From Labilithrix sp. (GTDB taxonomy: Bacteria; Myxococcota_A; Polyangia; Polyangiales; Polyangiaceae), in NCBI GenBank assembly GCA_019637105.1, contig JAHBWF010000046.1, forward strand, positions 1 to 46,386: 46,386 nucleotides of DNA, given 5' to 3'. Below the pieces are notes generated by a model, which saw nothing but the letters and a program-made list of their open reading frames with translations, was not told the origin of the DNA and ran no database searches. Of the stretch, positions 39,687 through 46,386 are shown piece after piece; the stretch's first letter is position 1; each line of letters starts with the position of its first letter. The position numbers and the translations under genes are program-made.

Positions 39687-40901
39687 ATGAGCTCCACCAC
39701 TCCCGCGGCCGCGCGCTCGGTCGCGGCGGCCGCCGCGCACATCGGCGATCTCGTGACCTTCGACGACGCGCAGCTCGAGCGCGCGTGGCGGCGCCGGCGC
39801 GTCCCCATGTCCGACCTCTACGAGGCGTACATCGACGGCCGGATCGACATCCCCGACGAGAGCTGGGACGCGCTGTTCGCCGCGCGCCACGACCTCCTCT
39901 CGTTCCGCCTCACCGAGTCGCACGTGAAGTGGGCGTTCACGAACTTCGTGCCCGAGGTCGCGCTCCATTCGCGGAGCCAGGACCGCCGGATCGTCGGCGA
40001 GCACTACAACCGGGGCAACGACTTCTTCGGCTGGTTCCTCGGCGAGTCGATGGTCTACACCTCGGCGTGGTTCGAGAGCCCTTCGGTGTCCCTCGAGGAC
40101 GCGCAGCATCGCAAGATCGATCGCTGCTGCGAGAAGCTCAGGCTCCGGCCGGGCGAGAGCCTGCTCGACATCGGCTGCGGCTGGGGGACCTTCGTCGCCC
40201 GCGCCGCGCGCGACTTCGGCGCGCGGGCGCGCGGCGTGACGCTCGCGCAGGAGCAGGTGGACTTCGGCGCCGAGCGGATCGCGGCGTACGGCGTGGCGGA
40301 GCGAGCGCGCGTCGAGGTCTGCGACTACCGCGCCGTCGAGGGGCGCTTCGACAAGATCGTCAGCCTCGAGATGGTCGAGCACGTCGGGGTGAAGAACCTC
40401 CCTCGCTTCTTCGAGAAGGTCCACGACCTGCTCGCGGACGACGGGCTCTTCGTCCTGCAGTGGACGGGGATCCGGAAGCTCTATCGGCCCCAGAACCCGC
40501 TCTCGGCGCTCGTGATGCGGCCGGAGGACCTCATCTGGGCGCTCTTCATGAACCGCTACGTCTTCCCGGGCGCCGACGCGAGCCTCCCGCTCTCGAGCAT
40601 GATCCGCGCCGCCGAGGACGCGGGCTTCGAGGTCGAGGACGTCGAGCGGATGAGCGCGCACTACATCCTCACCCTCCGCGCCTGGCGCGCTCGCTGGACG
40701 GAGAACCGCGCCGCGATCGTCGCCGCCTACGGCGAGCGCTGGTACCGCCTCTGGTCCTTCTTCCTCTACTGGGCGGCGCTCATGGGCGAGGAGGGCGCGG
40801 GCTTCACGTACCAGATCACCATGCACAAGAACCACGTCCGCTTCCCGCGGCTCGACCTCGCCTTCCCGGAGGCGGAGGCGCGCGGCGAACGCCGGCGATG
40901 A
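39687..40901 (+). CDS. cfa: Cyclopropane-fatty-acyl-phospholipid synthase
   Basis: A 404-residue cytosolic enzyme that methylates unsaturated acyl chains of membrane phospholipids using S-adenosylmethionine. The SAM motif LLDIGCGWGTF starts at 159 and RIVGEHYNRGNDFF, EMVEHVGVKNLPRFF and FMNRYVFPGA are family blocks. The N-terminal 85 residues are the lipid-binding helical domain. GAGGAGCC provides a Shine-Dalgarno before the ATG. It is controlled by the adjacent TetR gene by inference from the shared operator. Confidence 0.93.
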   Translation: MSSTTPAAARSVAAAAAHIGDLVTFDDAQLERAWRRRRVPMSDLYEAYIDGRIDIPDESWDALFAARHDLLSFRLTESHVKWAFTNFVPEVALHSRSQDRRIVGEHYNRGNDFFGWFLGESMVYTSAWFESPSVSLEDAQHRKIDRCCEKLRLRPGESLLDIGCGWGTFVARAARDFGARARGVTLAQEQVDFGAERIAAYGVAERARVEVCDYRAVEGRFDKIVSLEMVEHVGVKNLPRFFEKVHDLLADDGLFVLQWTGIRKLYRPQNPLSALVMRPEDLIWALFMNRYVFPGADASLPLSSMIRAAEDAGFEVEDVERMSAHYILTLRAWRARWTENRAAIVAAYGERWYRLWSFFLYWAALMGEEGAGFTYQITMHKNHVRFPRLDLAFPEAEARGERRR

Positions 40902-40935
40902 CGCCCGCGACGAGCGCCGGACGGCGTCGCCGAGG

Positions 40936-41838
40936 CTACTCGCTGTAGCCCATCATGAAGCCCCACAGCTGGTCGTGCTCGTCCAGGACGACCAGGTAGT
41001 GCGCGCTCCACTCGTTCCCGCCGCCGGCGAAGTACCAGCGCTTCTTGATGCCGGGGCCTCGGAGGAGATCGGCGATCGGATCGAACAGCGCGGTCTCGTC
41101 GGGGCCTTCGCCCGCGACGTGAAACTCGTCGATCGCCTCGTTGCCCCAGGTCTCGTAGCGGACCTGGTACGGCATGTTCATCGCCCGGCGGATGTCGGCG
41201 AGGCTCGGCGAGCCCCCCGAGATCCTCACCGGCGAGAGCCACTCGGAGTCGAGGCCGCGCTGCTCCTCCTGCACCTCGCGCCACATCTCGCGGACGGCGC
41301 GGAGCGTCGTGCCCCGCGGGTTCTTGGCCGACGTCAAGGCCTTCTCTTCCCGCGCGGCGAGCTCGGCCTCGAGGAACCGACCGCCGTCGTTCGCGGGGCG
41401 CACGTAGTAGCCGTCGGCGTCGACGCTGAGCGACAGCTCGGCGATCGCGTACGGCTCCACCATGTCGGTGAGCTGATCGACCGGGATCGGCTGTCCGCCG
41501 TTGGCCTCGAGCAGCGCGAGGACGAAGTGGCGCACGCCGAAGTACGAGACGACGCCCACGCGGTAGAAGCCTTCGACGTGGCTCCGGTCGAGGAGCGTGA
41601 TCTCGGGGTGAGCCGCGACGCACTTGGCGACGTTGGGGACCATGGAGCTCGCGTAGGCCGCGGCGACTTCCTGCGGGGTGACGCGATCGAGGCGCGTCTG
41701 CGTGACGAGGAGCGACTCGTCCGCGCCGAGGCCGTCCGAGCGCGCGGCGTCGCCGGCGCAGCCGACGAGGGCGAGGCTCGCGCCAAGGAGGAGCGACGAG
41801 ACGAGGCGACGGGACCGAGGGAGAACGGAGAAGGTCAT
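40936..41838 (-). CDS. Hypothetical lipoprotein
   Basis: A 300-residue lipoprotein with its lipobox Cys at 27 (ALVGC). The body contains VTPQEVAAAYASSMVPNVAKC, helices (RFLEAELAAREEKALTSA) and a mostly beta C-terminal half ending GFMMGYSE. I do not recognise the family. ATG 41838 is chosen as the signal-peptide start; an upstream in-frame start would add unlikely sequence. Its end is convergent with the cfa gene, 34 bp apart. Confidence 0.65.
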   Translation of the reverse strand: MTFSVLPRSRRLVSSLLLGASLALVGCAGDAARSDGLGADESLLVTQTRLDRVTPQEVAAAYASSMVPNVAKCVAAHPEITLLDRSHVEGFYRVGVVSYFGVRHFVLALLEANGGQPIPVDQLTDMVEPYAIAELSLSVDADGYYVRPANDGGRFLEAELAAREEKALTSAKNPRGTTLRAVREMWREVQEEQRGLDSEWLSPVRISGGSPSLADIRRAMNMPYQVRYETWGNEAIDEFHVAGEGPDETALFDPIADLLRGPGIKKRWYFAGGGNEWSAHYLVVLDEHDQLWGFMMGYSE

Positions 41839-41885
41839 GACGGTGCTTTTGGCAGAGCGCTGGGTATGTGCAAGTGCGAGATGTG

Positions 41886-41896
41886 TGACATTGTCA
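41886..41896. promoter_or_regulatory. Short palindrome TGACATTGTCA
   Basis: TGACA and TGTCA flank a single T, 47 bp upstream of the minus-strand lipoprotein start. A second pair ATGTC...GACAT (41907-41923 region) lies next to it. They may be operator half-sites. Confidence 0.35.
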
Positions 41897-41935
41897 TGTC
41901 CTGACGATGTCCGCGCGCGACATGGAAACAACCAA

Positions 41936-41965
41936 TTGAAACAATTGTGTTTATTGGCCTAGTCT
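41936..41965 (+). promoter_or_regulatory. Sigma-70-type promoter pointing to the serpin gene
   Basis: TTGAAA (41936-41941), 18 nt, TAGTCT (41960-41965). The -35 is inside CAATTGAAACAATTG (41933-41947), a small direct and inverted repeat. The nine bases TTGAAACAA recur at 42197-42205. Confidence 0.6.
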
Positions 41966-42248
41966 GGACAGATCGCTCGCCCACGTGTGCGGGTGCTTGC
42001 GTCGCGGGACGGGCATCTCACGTCGCGGGCGGACGTGAAGAAGGGGGACGCGCGCCGCGCGCGGCCGCCGCGTCCGCCAGCGGGGCTTCGAACCTCGGAG
42101 ACTCGAAGCGCGCGGCGGGTCGCACCTCGTTTTCGGATGTCCGGTCGAGGGGGTGCACGACGGCACAAGATGGCAGACTCGATCGAAGCCAAGTAGTTGA
42201 AACAAGTTCGTAGGTTCATGGCACAGGAGATGCTCTGGGTATCTCGGC
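41966..42248 (+). other. Structured leader-like region before the serpin gene
   Basis: No gene is seen. Two perfect 7-bp-stem hairpins occur: GGACGCG/CGCGTCC (42046-42075) and GCTTCGA/TCGAAGC (42085-42109). A second TTGAAACAA lies at 42197-42205, and a TATCTC (42240-42245) sits 3 nt from the serpin ATG. It could be a long 5' leader or encode a small RNA. Confidence 0.4.
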
Positions 42249-43571
42249 ATGAAGTCCGCCCACGTCGCCCTGCTCCTCGCCCTCGGTCTCGGCCTCTCCG
42301 CCTGCTCCGACTCGGAGTCCGACGCGGAGAAGGGGGCTGGAGAGAAGGTCGAGGTCGCGCGCTCCTCGCAGCAGCGCGACACGAACCCCGAGCTCACCGA
42401 CGCGGAGCGCGCGAGCTTCGCCGCGAGCCAGGCGACGTTCGCCGTCGACCTCTACCGCGCGGTGGCCGAGGATCCGGACCACGCGGGCAAGGACCTCTTC
42501 CTCTCGCCGCACAGCGTGTCGACCGCCCTCGCGATGACCTACGCGGGCGCGCGCGGCGAGAACGCCGCCGAGATGCGCGAGGCGCTCCGCTTCGATCTCC
42601 CGGACGACCGGATCCACGTGGCGTTCAACGCGCTCGATCTCGCGCTGGAGAGCCGCGGAGAGGGCGCCGACGGCGCCGACGGCGAGCCGTTCCGCCTGAG
42701 CGTCACCAACTCGATCTGGGGCCAGAAGGGCGCGCCGTTCGAGGCGCCGTACCTCGACACGCTCGCGCGGAACTACGGCGCCGGCCTGAACCTCGTCGAC
42801 TTCGTCAACGAGACGGAGGCCTCGCGCCGGGCGATCAACGCGTGGGTCGAGGAGCAGACGGAGAAGCGCATCAAGGACCTCCTGCCCAGCGGCGCCATCC
42901 GGCCGACCACCCGCCTCGTGCTCACCAACGCCGTCTACTTCAACGCGGCGTGGTCGACGCCGTTCGAGCCGAGCCTGACCAGGGCGGAGCCCTTCACGAA
43001 GATCGACGGGGCGAGCACCGACGTGCAGATGATGGTGAGCTCGGAGAGCCGCCGCTACGCGCGCGGCGACGGCTACGAGGCGGTGGAGCTGCCGTACCAG
43101 GGCTACGAGCTCTCGATGCTCGTCATCGCCCCGGAGGTCGGCTCCTTCGCGACGTTCGAGTCCGCGCTCACCGGCGGAAAGGTGCTCGACATCCTCGCCG
43201 GCCTCGAGCAAAAGGAGGTGCTCTTGCACTTCCCGAAGCTCGAGATCGAGATGGACGCGCCGATCAGCCTCGTCGATCCGCTCAAATCGCTCGGGATGGT
43301 GCAGGCCTTCGACGGCGGCGACTTCAGCGGGATCAGCGCGACGATGCCGCTCTCCGTCTCCGACGTCCTCCACAAGACGTTCCTCAAGATCGACGAGAAG
43401 GGGACCGAGGCGGCCGCGGCTACGGCGGTCGTCTTCGACGAGTCGGCCGCGGCCGACCCGCCGGAGTCGATCGAGGTGAAGGTCGACCGGCCGTTCTTCA
43501 CCGCGATCGTGGATCGGCAGACGAAGGCGATCGTCTTCTTCGGACGCATCCTCGAGCCGCGCGTGAAGTGA
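42249..43571 (+). CDS. Serpin-family protease inhibitor lipoprotein
   Basis: A 440-residue lipoprotein with its lipobox Cys at 19 (LGLSAC). The fold blocks are visible: FAVDLYRAVAED, DLFLSPHSVSTALAMTYAGARG, LTNAVYFNAAWSTPF and VDRPFFTAIVDRQTKAIVFFGRILEP. The reactive-centre loop hinge reads EKGTEAAAATA (Glu383 = P17), the Ala-rich pattern of inhibitory serpins, and counting from it gives Ser399-Ala400 as the P1-P1' bond, suggesting elastase-like targets. It would act at the surface or periplasm, perhaps against envelope or prey proteases. Confidence 0.93.
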   Translation: MKSAHVALLLALGLGLSACSDSESDAEKGAGEKVEVARSSQQRDTNPELTDAERASFAASQATFAVDLYRAVAEDPDHAGKDLFLSPHSVSTALAMTYAGARGENAAEMREALRFDLPDDRIHVAFNALDLALESRGEGADGADGEPFRLSVTNSIWGQKGAPFEAPYLDTLARNYGAGLNLVDFVNETEASRRAINAWVEEQTEKRIKDLLPSGAIRPTTRLVLTNAVYFNAAWSTPFEPSLTRAEPFTKIDGASTDVQMMVSSESRRYARGDGYEAVELPYQGYELSMLVIAPEVGSFATFESALTGGKVLDILAGLEQKEVLLHFPKLEIEMDAPISLVDPLKSLGMVQAFDGGDFSGISATMPLSVSDVLHKTFLKIDEKGTEAAAATAVVFDESAAADPPESIEVKVDRPFFTAIVDRQTKAIVFFGRILEPRVK

Positions 43572-43846
43572 TCGCCTGCGCCGCCTGACGTGGCGCGCGG
43601 CGCCTCCTCCCGCCGACGAAGCGCTTCAACGCGGGCCCGCCGCCGGTGTTAACCGCGATGATGAGCCCGACCGTTCCGTTCGAGGAGCTCCCTGCGGCTT
43701 CGGCCGACCCGATCGCGGATCGCGCCGACGCGGCGCGCGGGGCGCAGGGTGGTTCGAAATCGCCTCGCGTCGTCTGCCGCGCGTGCGAGGACACGACGCG
43801 AGGCGGCGACGGCGCGCGCGGCCGTCGAGCGCCGAGGAAGGGCCGC

Positions 43847-44815
43847 ATGCGGGCCGTCGTGTACGAGAGGTACGGGGCGCCGGACGTGCTCGAGCTCCGC
43901 GACGTCCCGACGCCGACGCCGAGGCGCCGCGAGGTCCTCGTCGAGGTCCGCGCCACGAGCGTGACCTCCGCGGACGTCCGCCTCCGCGCGCTGGACGTGC
44001 CGCCCGGCTTCGGCCTCTTCGCGCGCCTCGCCTTCGGCGTCTTCCGGCCGAGGCAGCGGATCCTCGGCGTGGAGCTCGCCGGCGTCGTCGTCGCGATCGG
44101 CGAGGAGGTGCGCCGCTTCGCCGTCGGCGACGCGGTCTTCGGGCTCACGGGCGCGCGGATGGGTTGCCACGCCGAGTACCGAGCGCTGCCCGAGGACGGC
44201 GCGCTCGCGAGGATCCCCGAGGGCCTCGACTTCGAGCAGGCCGCCGCGCTCCCGTTCGGCGGGACCACGGCGCTCGAGCTCCTCCGGCGCGCGAACGTCC
44301 GATCGGGCGAGCGCGTGCTCGTCAACGGCGCGTCCGGCTGCGTGGGCGCCGCGACGGTGCAGCTCGCGAAGCACCTCGGAGCCCACGTCACCGGCGTCTC
44401 GAGCACCGCCAACCTGGCGCTCCTCCGCGCGCTCGGGGCCGACGAGGTCGTCGACTACACGCGCGGCGATTTCACGGGCAACGGCGAGTCCTACGACGTC
44501 ATCGTGGACACGGTGGGGACGGCGACGTTCTCGCGATGTCGACGCTCGCTCGAGGACGGCGGGCGCCTCGTGCTCGCGGCGGCGGGCCTCCCCGAGATGC
44601 TCGCGATCCCGTGGGTGGCGATGACGACGAACGCGCGGATCATCGCCGGGCCGGTGGCCGAGCGCGCCGAGGACGTGGCGCGGCTGGCGGAGCTCGCGGC
44701 GAAGGGGAGGCTCGAGCCCGTGATCGATCGGGTCTACCCGCTCGAGCACGCGGCGAAGGCTCACGCGTACGTCGACTCGAAGCGCAAGCGCGGCAGCGTG
44801 ATCGTGCGCGTGTGA
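43847..44815 (+). CDS. MDR-type (quinone-like) zinc-independent oxidoreductase
   Basis: A 322-residue NAD(P)-dependent medium-chain dehydrogenase. The N-terminal GroES-like domain (MRAVVYERYGAPDVLELRDVP) and Rossmann fold (VNGASGCVGAATVQLAKHLGA, from 159) are typical of quinone oxidoreductase/alcohol-dehydrogenase members. The usual catalytic zinc ligands are not visible, so it is likely zinc-free and NADPH-dependent. The substrate is unknown. ATG 43847 follows GAGGAAGGG; the longer in-frame reading from 43646 has sequence unlike a protein. The 275-bp gap 43572-43846 shows nothing I can name. Confidence 0.88.
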   Translation: MRAVVYERYGAPDVLELRDVPTPTPRRREVLVEVRATSVTSADVRLRALDVPPGFGLFARLAFGVFRPRQRILGVELAGVVVAIGEEVRRFAVGDAVFGLTGARMGCHAEYRALPEDGALARIPEGLDFEQAAALPFGGTTALELLRRANVRSGERVLVNGASGCVGAATVQLAKHLGAHVTGVSSTANLALLRALGADEVVDYTRGDFTGNGESYDVIVDTVGTATFSRCRRSLEDGGRLVLAAAGLPEMLAIPWVAMTTNARIIAGPVAERAEDVARLAELAAKGRLEPVIDRVYPLEHAAKAHAYVDSKRKRGSVIVRV

Positions 44816-44823
44816 GCGGTCCT

Positions 44824-44853
44824 CGCTCGGCGCGCGCGGCGCGCCCTCGAGCG
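44824..44853. terminator. Bidirectional hairpin between convergent genes
   Basis: CGCTC/GAGCG enclose GGCGCGC/GCGCGCC with a GCG loop and a 3-nt bulge. It lies 9 nt after the oxidoreductase stop and 36 nt from the porin stop. No U-tract. Confidence 0.55.
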
Positions 44854-44888
44854 GCCGGCTCCAGCGAGCGACGCGCGCGGGACGCGGC

Positions 44889-46386
44889 TCAGAGCGCCAG
44901 GCCGACGCGGAACGAGAGCTCGTGGAGGTGATCCGCCGAGGGCTGCGCCGGCCGGCCGTTGGCCCCCGGAGCGGCGGCCTGGTTCGAGGCCCCGGCTCCC
45001 GCGGAGAGCGGCGCGCCCGGGAACCCGTAGAGCGAGTACTCGGCCGTGAGCCGCACGTGCTTCGTCGCCCAGTAGGTCGCGCCGGCCTGGAGCGCGTTCA
45101 CCTGGATGCGCGTCGTCTGCGCCGAGAGCTCCCCGTCGGGGACGGCCGGCGTGCGCGCGTTGCCGTCGTAGCGGAGGCGCATCGCCTCCGCGCGGACGAC
45201 GAGCTGGAGGCCGTACGGCGCCTCCGCGCCGCGATGCTTCGGCGGGCGGAGGCTGAAGTAACGGCCAGCAGGGTGTCCGTTGATCCGCGGCGCGCCGAGC
45301 GGCCACCACGAGAGCTGGACGTAGCCGCCCGCGCCCTCGAGCCGGCCTCGCCGCAGCGTCGCGCTGCGGTCCGTCGACGGCGCCTCGCGGCGGCCCTCCG
45401 ACACGTAGACGAGCTCTCCCTTCACGTCGAAGCGCTCGAAGGGCAGGTAGAGCTCGGCGGCCGCGGCGAGCTGATCGCCCGCGGGGACGACGTGGACGCT
45501 CGCGCCGTCCGCCGCGCGGTAGACGGGCGACCAGAAGACGTAGCCGCCCGGCGTCGACATCGACGGCGCGTCGTACGACACGTAGTCGTCGTCGCGCGAG
45601 CCGGCGCGCGCGCTCGCGCCGACGTGGAAGCGATGGATCGGCCCCTTCACCGACGACGCCGGGCGCACGACGACGCGCCCCATCCCGTCGACGCGATCGT
45701 CGACGCTCGGGCGGTTCATCCCGTCGCCGCCGACGACGCCGAGCTGGTACTCGAAGGGCGCGGCGCCGTCGCGCGTCGCTCCCCAGATCGTGACGCCGAG
45801 GTCCTTGTTGTACGGGGCGGCGACCGTGCGGATCACGAGCGCGCGCTCCATCAGATCGAGCCAGCGCGAGCTCGTCACGTTCTCCATCGTGAACGGGGCG
45901 TTGTACTGCCCGACGTAGATCTGGCGGTGCGGGTCGAGCTGGTAGCCGGCGAAGCCGTCGTAGACCGCCGCCGAGCTCGCCGGCGCCTGGTTCACGTCGA
46001 GCTGCGTCGGGGCGAAGTTGCCGCCGACCCAGAAGAACCAGTGCCTCCGCACGATCCCGCCGAGCTCGATGATGAAGCGGCGAAAGAGCATGTGCGTCGA
46101 GAGACCGCTGCCGTTGGCGCGACGGAAGCGCCCGACGCCGGGGCCGCGGAACGCGTACGTGTCGATGTGCACGCGGCCGCCCGTGCCGAGGACGAAGTTG
46201 TCATCGACGCTCCGGAAGTAGAAGGTGCCGTCGGAGTAGTCGACGAACGCCCGCGGCGAGCCGAGGTGAGGGCCGACGCCGGGGATCTCCGCCTCCGCAC
46301 GCGGCGCGATCGGCTCCGACGGTGACGCCGCGGGAGCACGCGGCGCGGCCTCCGGCGGTGACGAGCCCGGAGCAGGCGCCTCCGCA
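44889..46386 (-). CDS. Phosphate-selective porin-like (OprO/P) outer-membrane protein (partial, N-terminus off window)
   Basis: The reading frame is open to the right edge. It starts inside an Ala/Pro-rich linker, then GTFYFRSVDDNFVLGTGGRVHIDTYAF begins the barrel. Strand-rich blocks follow: FIIELGGIVRRHWFFWVGGNF, QIYVGQYNAPFTMENVTSSRW, LGVTIWGATRDG and the C-terminal ATYWATKHVRLTAEYSLYGF ending FRVGLAL. This pattern matches the OprO/OprP family that takes up phosphate or polyphosphate. Terminal Leu instead of Phe is slightly atypical. About 499 codons are seen; the signal peptide is off the window. Confidence 0.7.
   Translation of the reverse strand, partial: AEAPAPGSSPPEAAPRAPAASPSEPIAPRAEAEIPGVGPHLGSPRAFVDYSDGTFYFRSVDDNFVLGTGGRVHIDTYAFRGPGVGRFRRANGSGLSTHMLFRRFIIELGGIVRRHWFFWVGGNFAPTQLDVNQAPASSAAVYDGFAGYQLDPHRQIYVGQYNAPFTMENVTSSRWLDLMERALVIRTVAAPYNKDLGVTIWGATRDGAAPFEYQLGVVGGDGMNRPSVDDRVDGMGRVVVRPASSVKGPIHRFHVGASARAGSRDDDYVSYDAPSMSTPGGYVFWSPVYRAADGASVHVVPAGDQLAAAAELYLPFERFDVKGELVYVSEGRREAPSTDRSATLRRGRLEGAGGYVQLSWWPLGAPRINGHPAGRYFSLRPPKHRGAEAPYGLQLVVRAEAMRLRYDGNARTPAVPDGELSAQTTRIQVNALQAGATYWATKHVRLTAEYSLYGFPGAPLSAGAGASNQAAAPGANGRPAQPSADHLHELSFRVGLAL

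Noticed and set aside
43646-43846. N-terminal extension of the MDR oxidoreductase
   Set aside because: Sequence is low in protein character; the family begins at MRAVVYE and a Shine-Dalgarno precedes it.

Overview
The window comes from a very GC-rich genome with strongly GC-biased third codon positions. It carries many lipoproteins, a eukaryote-like Ser/Thr kinase, an FHA protein, DUF2505, DUF3829 and YXWGXW proteins, and a BamA/SppA-type Gram-negative envelope toolkit. This points to a myxobacterium (Myxococcota, probably Polyangia); the assignment is inferred from content and is not proven. I see no rRNA, tRNA, CRISPR array or insertion sequence, so this looks like ordinary chromosome.

Layout. 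1-10.4 kb: the start of a DNA methyltransferase that runs off the left edge, trpS with a 4Fe-4S-type cysteine set, three envelope or lipoprotein genes, trxA, a Ser/Thr kinase with a C-terminal repeat domain, a secreted helix-hairpin-helix/APP1-phosphatase fusion, a membrane metallophosphoesterase, and an unknown gene preceded by a tiny overlapping ORF. 10.6-15.4 kb: an acyl-transfer/esterase cluster of two stand-alone SGNH hydrolases facing an MBOAT O-acyltransferase and a 612-residue SGNH-plus-esterase fusion. 15.7-22.1 kb: an AI-2E-type permease, an FHA protein, an outer-membrane-barrel/SppA protease fusion, a DUF2505 protein and a UDPGP-type nucleotidyltransferase. 22.3-29.4 kb: a YXWGXW lipoprotein, a transglutaminase-like protein with an apparent frameshift, a CoxE-type VWA protein, a four-repeat DUF1508 lipoprotein, a SurA/PpiC chaperone and a DUF3829 lipoprotein. 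29.5-30.8 kb: a tandem-repeat block, then rpsI and rplM. 30.9-34.7 kb: a cysteine-rich lipoprotein, two acyl-CoA dehydrogenases (the second disrupted by a local inverted duplication) and the remnant of a cysteine-rich protein. 34.7-46.4 kb: a PhnB-like protein, a very long BamA/Omp85 protein, a divergent TetR/cyclopropane-synthase pair around a perfect operator, a lipoprotein, a serpin, an MDR oxidoreductase and a phosphate-porin-like protein running off the right edge.

The main theme is the cell envelope: outer-membrane assembly (BamA, SurA-like), envelope proteolysis and its inhibition (SppA fusion, serpin), lipid modification (cyclopropane synthase) and polymer or lipid O-acylation (MBOAT cluster). 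Two sequence-level themes stand out. Many genes start 5-10 nt after a TAnnnT hexamer with no Shine-Dalgarno, which suggests widespread leaderless transcription. Most convergent junctions carry long GC-rich hairpins without a U-tract. The most striking single events are the fold-back inversion inside the second acyl-CoA dehydrogenase and the SGNH-esterase fusion coupled to MBOAT.
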